This document shows, piece by piece, positions 7,204 to 14,457 of a stretch of DNA of 15,109 bases. Within the stretch, counting starts at the first letter, position 1, and the number at the start of each line of letters is the position of its first letter. The notes beneath the pieces are model-generated. The model saw only the letters and a list, made by a program, of their open reading frames with translations. It had not been told where the DNA came from and did not search any database. The translations under genes and the position numbers were made by a program. Source of the stretch: Bacteroides sp. UBA1773 (GTDB lineage: Bacteria > Bacteroidota > Bacteroidia > Bacteroidales > Bacteroidaceae). Location: assembly GCA_002315285.1 (NCBI GenBank), contig DCGR01000016.1:1-15109 (forward strand), in the 5' to 3' direction.

Positions 7204-8952
7204 ATGGACAATACTGAATTGATCAGGCAATGCGAGGCAAAAGCCCGTCAGTGGCTCACTCCTGCCTACGACGAACAGACTCAGAGTGCGATTCGCCGCA
7301 TGATGGACAGCAGTGACAAGACTGAGCTCATCGAGGCATTCTACAAGAACCTTGAATTTGGTACGGGAGGCCTGCGTGGCATCATGGGCGTTGGCAGCAA
7401 CCGCATGAACATCTATACCGTGGGCGCTGCGACCCAGGGACTTTCGAACTATATCCTGAAAGCCTTTCCTGGCAAACAGTGTAGCGTGGTAGTGGGACAT
7501 GACTGCCGAAACAACAGTCGCCTGTTTGCCGAAATCTCTGCCAATATTTTCTCGGCCAATGGCATCAAGGTGTATCTTTTCGACGACATGCGTCCTACTC
7601 CGGAAATGTCGTTTGCAATCCGGCATCTCGGATGTCAGAGTGGTATCATACTGACCGCCAGCCATAACCCCAAGGAATACAATGGCTACAAGGCTTATTG
7701 GGACGATGGGGCACAGGTGCTGGCACCTCACGACGCGGGCATTATCGATGAAGTGAACAAAGTTACGCGACCCGAACTGATAAAAGGTCTCAATGGCGGA
7801 ACCCCATCGCTGATAGAAACAATAGGCGAGGAAGTGGACAAGGCTTATCTCGATCAGGTGCACGCGCTTTCCATCGATCCTGCAGTCATCAATCGCCAAG
7901 GTGATCTCAAGATAGTTTATACTCCGATTCACGGAACAGGCATGATGCTGATTCCTCGATCCCTGAGGATTTGGGGGTTCACCAATGTGCATTGTGTGCC
8001 AGAGCAGATGGTAAAGAGCGGCGATTTCCCTACTGTGGTGTCTCCCAATCCTGAAAACGCTGAAGCACTGACTTTGGCCATCCAGTTGGCCAAGGATATT
8101 GATGCTGACATCGTAATGGCTTCCGATCCCGACGCTGACCGTGTCGGTATGGCTTGTAAGGATGATGAAGGGAAATGGACTCTCATCAATGGCAACCAAA
8201 CGGCCATGCTGTTTCTTTACTACATCATCAAAAATCGCATAGCCCAGGGATTGATGAAGGGCAATGAGTTCGTGGTTAAAACCATTGTCACTACGGAACT
8301 CATTAAAAAGATAGCGGACAAAAACCACATAGAGATGTTTGATTGCTACACAGGGTTCAAGTGGATTGCTCGGGAAATCCGTCTCAATGAAGGGATCAAG
8401 CAGTATATCGGTGGTGGTGAGGAGAGTTACGGTTTCCTTGCGGAGGATTTCGTCCGCGACAAGGATGCTGTCTCGGCTTGTTCGCTGTTGGCCGAAATAT
8501 GTGCTTGGGCTAAGGATCAAGGCAAGACGCTCTACGATGTTCTTATGGACATCTATATGGAATATGGTTTCTCACAAGAAACAACTATCAATGTGGTGAA
8601 ACCGGGCAAGAGCGGAGCCGATGAAATCAAGGCCATGATGGAAAACTATCGAAACAATCCTCCTGCGACCATTGCAGGATCGCCTGTGGTAGTGGTCAAG
8701 GATTATCAGTCGCTTGTGGCTACCGATGCACAGGGCAACCGTACAGCTATCCAGCAACCTGAACCCAGCAACGTGTTGCAATATTTTACGGCCGATGGTA
8801 CGAAAGTGTCGGTCCGTCCTTCCGGTACTGAGCCAAAAATCAAATTCTATCTCGAAATCAAGGATGTCATGTCGGCACCCAATGACTATCGTGCTTGTGT
8901 CAGTCGTGCAGTCGGCAAGGTGGGACTCATTCAACACGATTTGGGGTGCTGA
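7204..8952 (+). CDS. Phosphoglucomutase / phosphomannomutase (phospho-sugar mutase)
   Basis: A 582-residue cytoplasmic alpha-D-phosphohexomutase that moves phosphate between C1 and C6 of glucose or mannose, feeding UDP-glucose, GDP-mannose and glycogen pathways. All four family motifs are present: the phosphoserine loop TASHNPKEYNG (151-161, Ser153), the Mg-binding DPDADR (308-313), the sugar-binding GGGEESYG (403-410) and the phosphate-binding RPSGTEPKIKFY (538-549). The long form with GTGGLRG near residue 53 is the Bacteroidetes type with PGM2-like length. The start at 7204 (MDNTELIRQC) is preferred because an AT-rich leader precedes it; an ATG at 7174 overlaps the C69 stop and would add ten residues. 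Sequence alone does not settle glucose versus mannose preference. It is the last gene of the operon. Confidence 0.93.
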   Translation: MDNTELIRQCEAKARQWLTPAYDEQTQSAIRRMMDSSDKTELIEAFYKNLEFGTGGLRGIMGVGSNRMNIYTVGAATQGLSNYILKAFPGKQCSVVVGHDCRNNSRLFAEISANIFSANGIKVYLFDDMRPTPEMSFAIRHLGCQSGIILTASHNPKEYNGYKAYWDDGAQVLAPHDAGIIDEVNKVTRPELIKGLNGGTPSLIETIGEEVDKAYLDQVHALSIDPAVINRQGDLKIVYTPIHGTGMMLIPRSLRIWGFTNVHCVPEQMVKSGDFPTVVSPNPENAEALTLAIQLAKDIDADIVMASDPDADRVGMACKDDEGKWTLINGNQTAMLFLYYIIKNRIAQGLMKGNEFVVKTIVTTELIKKIADKNHIEMFDCYTGFKWIAREIRLNEGIKQYIGGGEESYGFLAEDFVRDKDAVSACSLLAEICAWAKDQGKTLYDVLMDIYMEYGFSQETTINVVKPGKSGADEIKAMMENYRNNPPATIAGSPVVVVKDYQSLVATDAQGNRTAIQQPEPSNVLQYFTADGTKVSVRPSGTEPKIKFYLEIKDVMSAPNDYRACVSRAVGKVGLIQHDLGC

Positions 8953-8989
8953 TGCTTCGTTGACAAGTTTGATAGAGTTGTCCTATTGC

Positions 8990-9030
8990 AAGCTCTTGGA
9001 AATTCCTGATGGGGTTTTTTCCAAGAGCTT
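8990..9030 (+). terminator. Terminator after the mutase gene
   Basis: AAGCTCTTGGAAA (8990-9002) pairs perfectly over 13 bp with TTTCCAAGAGCTT (9018-9030) around a 15-base loop. The tail TTGACTTTTTTC is T-rich. It closes the operon that ends with the phospho-sugar mutase and insulates hsp20. Confidence 0.8.
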
Positions 9031-9084
9031 TTGACTTTTTTCTGGTCAAAACATTGTGTGTCATTCTTGATGTACTCTTGTGTG

Positions 9085-9139
9085 TGCCATTATGACATAT
9101 TTTTGTGCTGGATTTACTTATATGTGTGCCAATATGGCA
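9085..9139. promoter_or_regulatory. Two 13-bp palindromes 42 bp apart, probable regulator sites
   Basis: TGCCATTATGACA (9085-9097) and TGCCAATATGGCA (9127-9139), each preceded by TGTG and followed by TA. The second is a perfect inverted repeat around its central base; the first has one mismatched pair. The 42-bp spacing is four DNA turns, so a bound protein would face the same side. A degenerate third relative begins at TGTGTGTCATT (9055-9065), 26 bp before the first. The sites lie at about -87 and -45 from the predicted sigma-54 start, so they may be enhancer sites. They could instead be operators over a TATTTTTG box at 9098-9105. Confidence 0.6.
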
Positions 9140-9150
9140 TATACTGCAGA

Positions 9151-9168
9151 TTGGCAAGTCGTTTGCAT
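9151..9168 (+). promoter_or_regulatory. Sigma-54 (-24/-12) promoter of hsp20
   Basis: TTGGCAAGTCGTTTGCAT carries the -24 GG (9153-9154) and -12 GC (9165-9166) with exactly ten bases between, and TTGGCA and TTGCA around them. Only one base differs from the consensus TTGGCACG-N4-TTGCW. Transcription would start near 9178, giving a leader of about 62 bases. Confidence 0.75.
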
Positions 9169-9226
9169 ATACATCAATGAAACCGCAAGGAATCAAAAAG
9201 AAAAGAGAATGTATAACCAAATTAAT

Positions 9227-9232
9227 AGGAGG
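9227..9232 (+). promoter_or_regulatory. Strong Shine-Dalgarno sequence of hsp20
   Basis: AGGAGG, seven bases before the ATG at 9240. No other gene here has such a site, and Bacteroidetes genes rarely do. It fixes the start at 9240 rather than the upstream ATG at 9105, which lies before the predicted transcription start. Confidence 0.8.
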
Positions 9233-9239
9233 AATTATT

Positions 9240-9680
9240 ATGTATCCAGTTGTTAGAAAAGGTCAGTCTTGGTTGCCAAGCATCTTTAGTGATTTATTTG
9301 ATGATGATTTTGCCGTTATGCCTGCAAAGCAATTTGCGTCGCCTGCTGTGAACATCAAGGAAACCGACAAGGATTTCAGCATTGAAATAGCAGCTCCGGG
9401 CATGACAAAGGATGATTTTAATGTGCACATCGACAACGATGAGGAACTTGTCATCGCGTTGGAAAAACACAACAAGAAGGAAGAGAAAACCGACAAACAA
9501 TATAACTATCTTCGTCGGGAATTTTCTTACACATCGTATCATCAGAGTTTCTCGTTGCCTGAAAACATTGACTTGGAAAATATCACGGCCGAAATGCTCA
9601 ATGGTGTTTTGACCATAGTATTGCCCAAGAAGGTTGAGGTGAAACAGGTTCCGGCATCACGCCAGATAGCTATCAAGTAA
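9240..9680 (+). CDS. Hsp20 / alpha-crystallin small heat-shock protein
   Basis: A 146-residue ATP-independent cytoplasmic chaperone that holds unfolding proteins until DnaK and ClpB refold them. The alpha-crystallin domain spans about 33-135: APAVNIKE-like first strand (SPAVNIKE, 34-41), AAPGM (51-55), LRREFSY (91-97) and the hallmark NGVLTIVLPK (121-130). The short N-terminal arm (WLPSIFSDLF) and the C-terminal I-x-I motif (IAI, 143-145) needed for oligomers are both present, so it is full length. It stands alone between two terminators with its own sigma-54 promoter, paired palindromes and a strong Shine-Dalgarno, suggesting it is switched on sharply under some stress. Which signal is unknown. 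Confidence 0.95.
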   Translation: MYPVVRKGQSWLPSIFSDLFDDDFAVMPAKQFASPAVNIKETDKDFSIEIAAPGMTKDDFNVHIDNDEELVIALEKHNKKEEKTDKQYNYLRREFSYTSYHQSFSLPENIDLENITAEMLNGVLTIVLPKKVEVKQVPASRQIAIK

Positions 9681-9695
9681 CTGTACCCCCCTACA

Positions 9696-9733
9696 AAAAA
9701 AAGCCCGATTGCAATTGCAGCCGGGCTTTTTTT
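9696..9733. terminator. Bidirectional terminator between hsp20 and the PL8 lyase gene
   Basis: A-run plus GCCCG (9696-9707) pairs with CGGGC plus T-run (9722-9733), a 12-bp perfect stem with a 14-base loop containing ATTGCAATTGCA. It ends in T-runs on both strands, so it can stop hsp20 from the left and the lyase operon from the right. Confidence 0.9.
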
Positions 9734-9757
9734 GTGGCCTTTTGTGAAATGTATGGC

Positions 9758-11593
9758 CTAACGGTCGTGAAATTCCACCGTGCAGTTGTGCCAGTTGATG
9801 GTGATGGTTTTCCTGCCAATGGCAACTGATTGGGTCGTGGTGGTATTGGAGAGGATTTTCATTTCCTCGGTAGATTGTCCAGGTATGATTGCGTAAGCGT
9901 AATGAGCGTCCTTTGGACTTGTGCCATGGCTGATGGAAATGTCGAGCAGGTCGATGGTGGATGTGCCCTTGTAATTTCCAGGATGAATGGCCTCCCATTT
10001 GCCGGTGTGCGTATAGGGTGCCACGTGGAAATCGCCGTCGAGGGAGACGTAGTTGATGCCGCGATGGGTTATGATGTTTTGCTTGTTGATCACATCACCA
10101 CGGATGTGACATTGCTCCACTCCTGTCACGATTTCGGGAGCAGACCCATCGAGGGGTGTTGCAGTGTTGTTGATGCCGCAACCAAGGCACACAATGCCTC
10201 CTGGATAGAAAAACCAAGCTTTGCGTGCCTCCAAGCCATCGCGGCACAGTTCCATGGCACATCCCATGTACTCGCCGGAGATGTCGCCAAACACTTTGTC
10301 GGTGAGGTTGTAACGGCCTGTTCTAGGAAAGTCCCAGCCGAAGATGGGATTGCCATCGTCGGGGCAGGTCACTCCAGGCACATGGTGCCAGTTCCAGACA
10401 GCTGCTACGTCCTCATATTCGTCGCCATCCTGTCGTATCAGGAGAGCACCGTCAGCAGCATAGCGCCCGCGCATGTTTTCGGCATTGGTGTTTTCCATGC
10501 CTAATGTGCGCGATGATTGCATTCTGAGTGAGGCGTACCAGTTGTCGCCTCTGTAAATGGCGAAGTCGGAATAAGGATAATAGCGTGGACCTACGGTTTC
10601 TTCTTGTTTGAGATTCAGACGTTTCAGTGCCTGCAAAATGGTCTGTGCCTTGTTTCGTTGGGACCCCCGATAGATTTCCCTACCCGAGGCATTCATGTCG
10701 AACATTCCTTTCCAGATGTTTTGGCTCACTCCTTTCACCAGATAGTTTTCGATGATGTGGCGCTGTTCGGGTGTGATGGCGAATGGTGTCTCATCGAAAA
10801 GCAACACTATCCAACTCATGACCTGTGCGTATGCCAACCCGTAGTTGCCCCATTGCAGTTGGGCTCCATGCAGATGGTACGACCAGTCGGGTTGTATGCC
10901 TTCGTAGCACAAGCCATACTGGCAATCGTGTTGGAATGAGTTGTAGTAGTTCCAGTCGGGATGCAAACCTCCGCGTCCATTGCAAATGGTGATTTCGGAC
11001 ACGATGCTGTCGCGTGCTGTCTTGAGCAGTGACTCATTGCCTTCGATGTAAGCTCTCATCATGACTCCTTCGGAGAGCCAGATTTTGTTCTGTCCGGTTT
11101 TTTGTATCTTTGCTGCGTTCAGCACCTTGGCAGCTCCTTTCAGGTCGTTGTCGGACAGGTCGTTCATGATCAGAATCGTGGCGGGTCCCAAACAGCGTGG
11201 CGCACCAATCTCGTTCCACCACCAGTTTGGGCTGTATGGCATCGTTTCGTACCAGTATCGGAGGGCCTTGCTTGCGGCATGGAGATACTTTCGCTCTTGG
11301 GTGAGATGGTAGGCGCAGCAAAGGCTCCGGTAGCGGTTCAAGTGGGCCATTGATTGCCAAGCCCCCCGGTTGCGGTCGTCGTGGTCGTTGTAGTTCACAT
11401 CCGGCCAGCTTCCATCGGCGTTTTGTGTGCTCAGGGCATCTGATGCGTTGACCGCTAATTTTTGGTAATCAAGATACTGTTCTATGACGGAAATGACGTG
11501 CTTGTGTGTCTTTTCTGAAAAGATTCCTGCTTGGACCTGACTGCCAGCGACAAGGCAACAAGCGATTAGAAGTGATAAATAGCTTTTTTTCAT
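9758..11593 (-). CDS. Polysaccharide lyase family 8 (hyaluronate/chondroitin AC/xanthan lyase type)
   Basis: A 611-residue exported enzyme that splits uronic-acid polysaccharides by beta-elimination. A signal peptide ends near AGSQVQA (about 22); LIAC (9-12) resembles a lipobox, but the hydrophobic part before it is too short. An alpha/alpha toroid (about 25-330) carries the PL8 marks: the aromatic patch NWWWNEIG (123-130), TGQNKIWLS (167-174, candidate catalytic Asn169), PDWSYHLHGAQLQWGNYG (235-252, candidate His242 and Tyr251, nine apart as in the family) and GREIYR (304-309, candidate Arg). Beta-sandwich domains follow. Residues 209-231 look like a partial duplication of 232-255. It is the second gene of an operon, 67 bases behind the GH116 gene. 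The substrate (hyaluronan, chondroitin, xanthan or another) cannot be told from sequence. Confidence 0.85.
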   Translation of the reverse strand: MKKSYLSLLIACCLVAGSQVQAGIFSEKTHKHVISVIEQYLDYQKLAVNASDALSTQNADGSWPDVNYNDHDDRNRGAWQSMAHLNRYRSLCCAYHLTQERKYLHAASKALRYWYETMPYSPNWWWNEIGAPRCLGPATILIMNDLSDNDLKGAAKVLNAAKIQKTGQNKIWLSEGVMMRAYIEGNESLLKTARDSIVSEITICNGRGGLHPDWNYYNSFQHDCQYGLCYEGIQPDWSYHLHGAQLQWGNYGLAYAQVMSWIVLLFDETPFAITPEQRHIIENYLVKGVSQNIWKGMFDMNASGREIYRGSQRNKAQTILQALKRLNLKQEETVGPRYYPYSDFAIYRGDNWYASLRMQSSRTLGMENTNAENMRGRYAADGALLIRQDGDEYEDVAAVWNWHHVPGVTCPDDGNPIFGWDFPRTGRYNLTDKVFGDISGEYMGCAMELCRDGLEARKAWFFYPGGIVCLGCGINNTATPLDGSAPEIVTGVEQCHIRGDVINKQNIITHRGINYVSLDGDFHVAPYTHTGKWEAIHPGNYKGTSTIDLLDISISHGTSPKDAHYAYAIIPGQSTEEMKILSNTTTTQSVAIGRKTITINWHNCTVEFHDR

Positions 11594-11660
11594 TCGTTGT
11601 TGATAAAGTTGTTGTGAATATTGGTCATCCGAAAACGTTACTGGGATAAGAGTATTGTCA

Positions 11661-14273
11661 TCACCAGTTCAGACTTTGGCTTTCGCCGGCATCGAGTGTG
11701 ATTTTTCTGTGTGACTGGTGTCCGCCTATGGTGAGTGTTTTCAATGCAAGCTGTCCTTTCAACACCGAAAGCTTCGCACCATGGTTGCTGATGGATACTG
11801 TTCCCCAGGCATATCCGTTGCTCCAGAACCATAGTCCGGGTCGGTTGGCAAAGGTCATTCGCTCGTCGATGGCAGAGTAGTGGAAGCCACTGTAGGCAAG
11901 CACAGCAGCCCACGATGCCATGGAACGGGCATAATGGTGACCACATTCGGGTTCGCTGAATGGATTGCGCTTGGCTCCGTCGAACCGGTCGCGGATGGCC
12001 TTGATGCACCGTAGGCCGTCGGCTTCCATGCCTTCGTAAATCATGCCTACGGCAGCCGTATATTCAAAACCGGTCATTGACTCGGAAAAGTAGGGGAAAG
12101 GCACTTCCAATCGTCCCTTTGGCCATGAGGCCATGAGTAGTCCCGATTCGTTGCCGATGACATAGGAACGCATGTTATTGAAGTGTTGGCTGAAGTCGGA
12201 CAGGTAATTGTAGTGCATGATGCTTTCGAGTGTTGTACGAACGTGGGCAGGATTTCCAAGGTATCCCAAGCCACAGATGTGGGCCATATATTGCCCGACG
12301 AGTTGATCGACCAGGCATCCTTTGCCTAACTGATAGGGAGGAATGTCGGGTGAATCGGGTTTCAGGAACTCGAATGTTTTGGGGTCGGTAATCTTATGCT
12401 CGTAGTATTCGCCGTTGAACAGGTTGTCATCCATCCAGCGACTGCCTACTTCGAACAGGTGGCGGCATTTCTTGGCAAAAGCCTTGTCGTGCATGGCATG
12501 GGCCATCTCTTCGGCTGCTCGTAAGGCTCCCATATACCAGAATCCCATTTGTGGATTGGGTCCAAAGTAGTTTACGTCCATGGTGTTGTGTTGGCTACCT
12601 TCCATCACGCCATCGCAGTTGCCGTCCCATCCATGCTCAGTCCAAGCGTATGCCAGCATGTTCTTACATGCTTGCCAGTGGTTTTGCAGAAAGACATTGT
12701 CTCCGCTGAGTTGCCACTCGCGGTAGAGCTTCATGACGCAACCCATTTGGCCGTCGGCCGCCACGTTGTGGTTGGGGTCTGGACGGGTGAGTGGCAACGA
12801 CACGCGGAAGGCCATGGCTCCATCGTCGTGGAGTGCGTATTCGGTTTCCACTTGCCGCATGGTTTTGGCCAGGTTGCCGAAAAGGAAAGGTGTGGCAACC
12901 TCGTAGTTCCATACGTGGGTGCATGAACCTTGGCACGATCCGAACCTGTCCATTACGCCTTCCCATCCCAGCATGTGTCCGCTTTTGATGCGGAACACGG
13001 TTTGTGAGCGCAGTACGTTGAGGTTGAAGAGTGCGGCTTCCTTGATTTCGTCGGGGTAGGATGAGTCGAGTAGCGCATTCACGAACAGCAATGTCTGTTG
13101 CTCGTAGTTGGCCACGTTTTGTGCTATCATGCGTGCTGTTTGCCAGGCATCAGGGTGCTGTGTGCTATACCAGTTTCCTACGATGGTTTTCGACCAGGCT
13201 TTTCGGTTGGGAAAATTCCATGTGAGGTAGAAGTTGTATGCTTTCGTCTCGCCACGCTGCAAGGTCTGCTTTACGCAGAGCGAGGCCATGGGGTCTTGAT
13301 CGTGTCCTATTGATTTTCGTATGCTAGGTGTAGGATTTTCCACCATGCCGTCAGCGCTGAAATCGTCCCAGAAGTCGAGTATCGACACGTTCCAGTTATT
13401 GTCGGCTGAGAATGTGCGGTAGGTGATGGTGGCATTGGCATCGGTGGCGAGACACATATTTCCCCAAGCAGTGCTGAGGGAATCTACACCATCGGAGGTG
13501 AACACGATGCCATGCAGGCCGAGTTGTTCATCGACTACAAAGTTGTTTTTGTTGAGCTTTGCCCCTTCGGGAATGAAATCGCCTTTCCAGTCGGTACGCC
13601 CCTGCGACCCATCCTTTCCAATGAAATTGCGAATGTTTCCGCATACAGCCACTTCAAGGGGCTTGTCGCTTACATTGGTTACTTCATAAGAGAGGATGGC
13701 CACGGGCAATCCACTTCCTTCTTCATCGGCAGGAATCAGTGGGTTGAATCCTTTGATACGTACTTTCACGGGCATGGCAGAGTCGCTCAGGTTGACCTGT
13801 CCGAACGGATAGGCCGCATCGAACGAGGCTTCTGCGAATCGCGGCATTCCGTAGTGATTTACGGGACGTCCTTCGTAGTGTAGGTATTCGTCGGCATACA
13901 TGGGGCCTGCCAACAGCTTGCTTGTAGGATTTTCGTCGTCACTTTTCACATAGATGGAGAAAAACGGCGCGTCATTGCCATCGGTGATGGTGCTGAATTT
14001 GCGGGCTGGGATGTTCATGATTTCCCAATCGCGCAGTTCGCCACGTCCTCCAAGTGATACTGTTCCGGTGCCGATGCCGCCCAATGGCAGTGCTACTTCC
14101 TTGAGATGATGTGCATCATAGTGTTTGAGTATGGGCCATTCACGGGGTTGCCAGGTTTGGGGTTGTGCGAAGGCTACCATGGAGTTGCATGTCAAGCATG
14201 TCATGCACAGTATGCCACTCATCAGCGTGATGTTGTGGCCCATGCGATGATGAAACGATAATGGTTTACTCAT
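11661..14273 (-). CDS. GH116-family glycosidase (glucosylceramidase-like, DUF608)
   Basis: An 870-residue exported retaining beta-glycosidase related to human GBA2. The N-terminus has a hydrophobic export signal ending near MVAFAQ (about 36); the true start could be Met11 (14243). An N-terminal beta-sandwich (about 45-380, starting with PLGGIGTGTVSLGGRGELRDWE at 63-84) leads to the (alpha/alpha)6 barrel (about 400-810). Both catalytic residues are identifiable by family pattern: the nucleophile Glu458 in THVWNYE (452-458) and the acid/base Asp566 in MEGSQHNTMD (557-566). Length and domains are complete. Bacterial GH116 enzymes include beta-glucosidases, beta-xylosidases and N-acetylglucosaminidases, so the exact sugar is open. 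It is first in the operon, upstream of the PL8 lyase, suggesting both act on one glycan. Confidence 0.92.
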   Translation of the reverse strand: MSKPLSFHHRMGHNITLMSGILCMTCLTCNSMVAFAQPQTWQPREWPILKHYDAHHLKEVALPLGGIGTGTVSLGGRGELRDWEIMNIPARKFSTITDGNDAPFFSIYVKSDDENPTSKLLAGPMYADEYLHYEGRPVNHYGMPRFAEASFDAAYPFGQVNLSDSAMPVKVRIKGFNPLIPADEEGSGLPVAILSYEVTNVSDKPLEVAVCGNIRNFIGKDGSQGRTDWKGDFIPEGAKLNKNNFVVDEQLGLHGIVFTSDGVDSLSTAWGNMCLATDANATITYRTFSADNNWNVSILDFWDDFSADGMVENPTPSIRKSIGHDQDPMASLCVKQTLQRGETKAYNFYLTWNFPNRKAWSKTIVGNWYSTQHPDAWQTARMIAQNVANYEQQTLLFVNALLDSSYPDEIKEAALFNLNVLRSQTVFRIKSGHMLGWEGVMDRFGSCQGSCTHVWNYEVATPFLFGNLAKTMRQVETEYALHDDGAMAFRVSLPLTRPDPNHNVAADGQMGCVMKLYREWQLSGDNVFLQNHWQACKNMLAYAWTEHGWDGNCDGVMEGSQHNTMDVNYFGPNPQMGFWYMGALRAAEEMAHAMHDKAFAKKCRHLFEVGSRWMDDNLFNGEYYEHKITDPKTFEFLKPDSPDIPPYQLGKGCLVDQLVGQYMAHICGLGYLGNPAHVRTTLESIMHYNYLSDFSQHFNNMRSYVIGNESGLLMASWPKGRLEVPFPYFSESMTGFEYTAAVGMIYEGMEADGLRCIKAIRDRFDGAKRNPFSEPECGHHYARSMASWAAVLAYSGFHYSAIDERMTFANRPGLWFWSNGYAWGTVSISNHGAKLSVLKGQLALKTLTIGGHQSHRKITLDAGESQSLNW

Positions 14274-14347
14274 AAAATCAGGTGTTTATGTCTTTTGAAT
14301 CTGTTTCAGGTGTCTTTTCTGGAAAGGTCGATTGCATACATTGAGCG

Positions 14348-14355
14348 CAAAGATA
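14348..14355 (-). promoter_or_regulatory. Probable promoter of the GH116-PL8 operon
   Basis: On the minus strand TATCTTTG matches the TAnnTTTG -7 element exactly. The -33 region is a T-rich run rather than a clear TTTG. Transcription would start near 14343, leaving a leader of about 70 bases before the ATG ending at 14273. Confidence 0.55.
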
Positions 14356-14410
14356 CAAACAATAGTTCAAAAAAATGTCACTATAATTTTTTTCTTTCTG
14401 AAAAGATGCG

Positions 14411-14418
14411 TAATTTTG
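14411..14418 (+). promoter_or_regulatory. Probable promoter of the RsbW-like gene
   Basis: TAATTTTG matches the TAnnTTTG -7 element. The surrounding bases (GAAAAGATGCG before, CACACA after) closely match those around the promoter at 271-278. Predicted start near 14423, about 35 bases ahead of the ATG. Divergent from the glycosidase promoter, with roughly 60 bp between the two -7 boxes. Confidence 0.6.
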
Positions 14419-14457
14419 CACACACATAGTTTATGACCTAATATAGACATCGCAAAG

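Noticed and set aside
7186..8520. Long minus-strand open frame (444 codons) opposite the phospho-sugar mutase
   Set aside because: The protein shows no recognisable domain and is rich in His and Arg, as antisense shadows are; the plus strand encodes a mutase with every family motif.
9105..9239. N-terminal extension of Hsp20 from an ATG at 9105
   Set aside because: That start lies upstream of the sigma-54 start point, while 9240 has a strong Shine-Dalgarno and gives a normal Hsp20 N-terminus.
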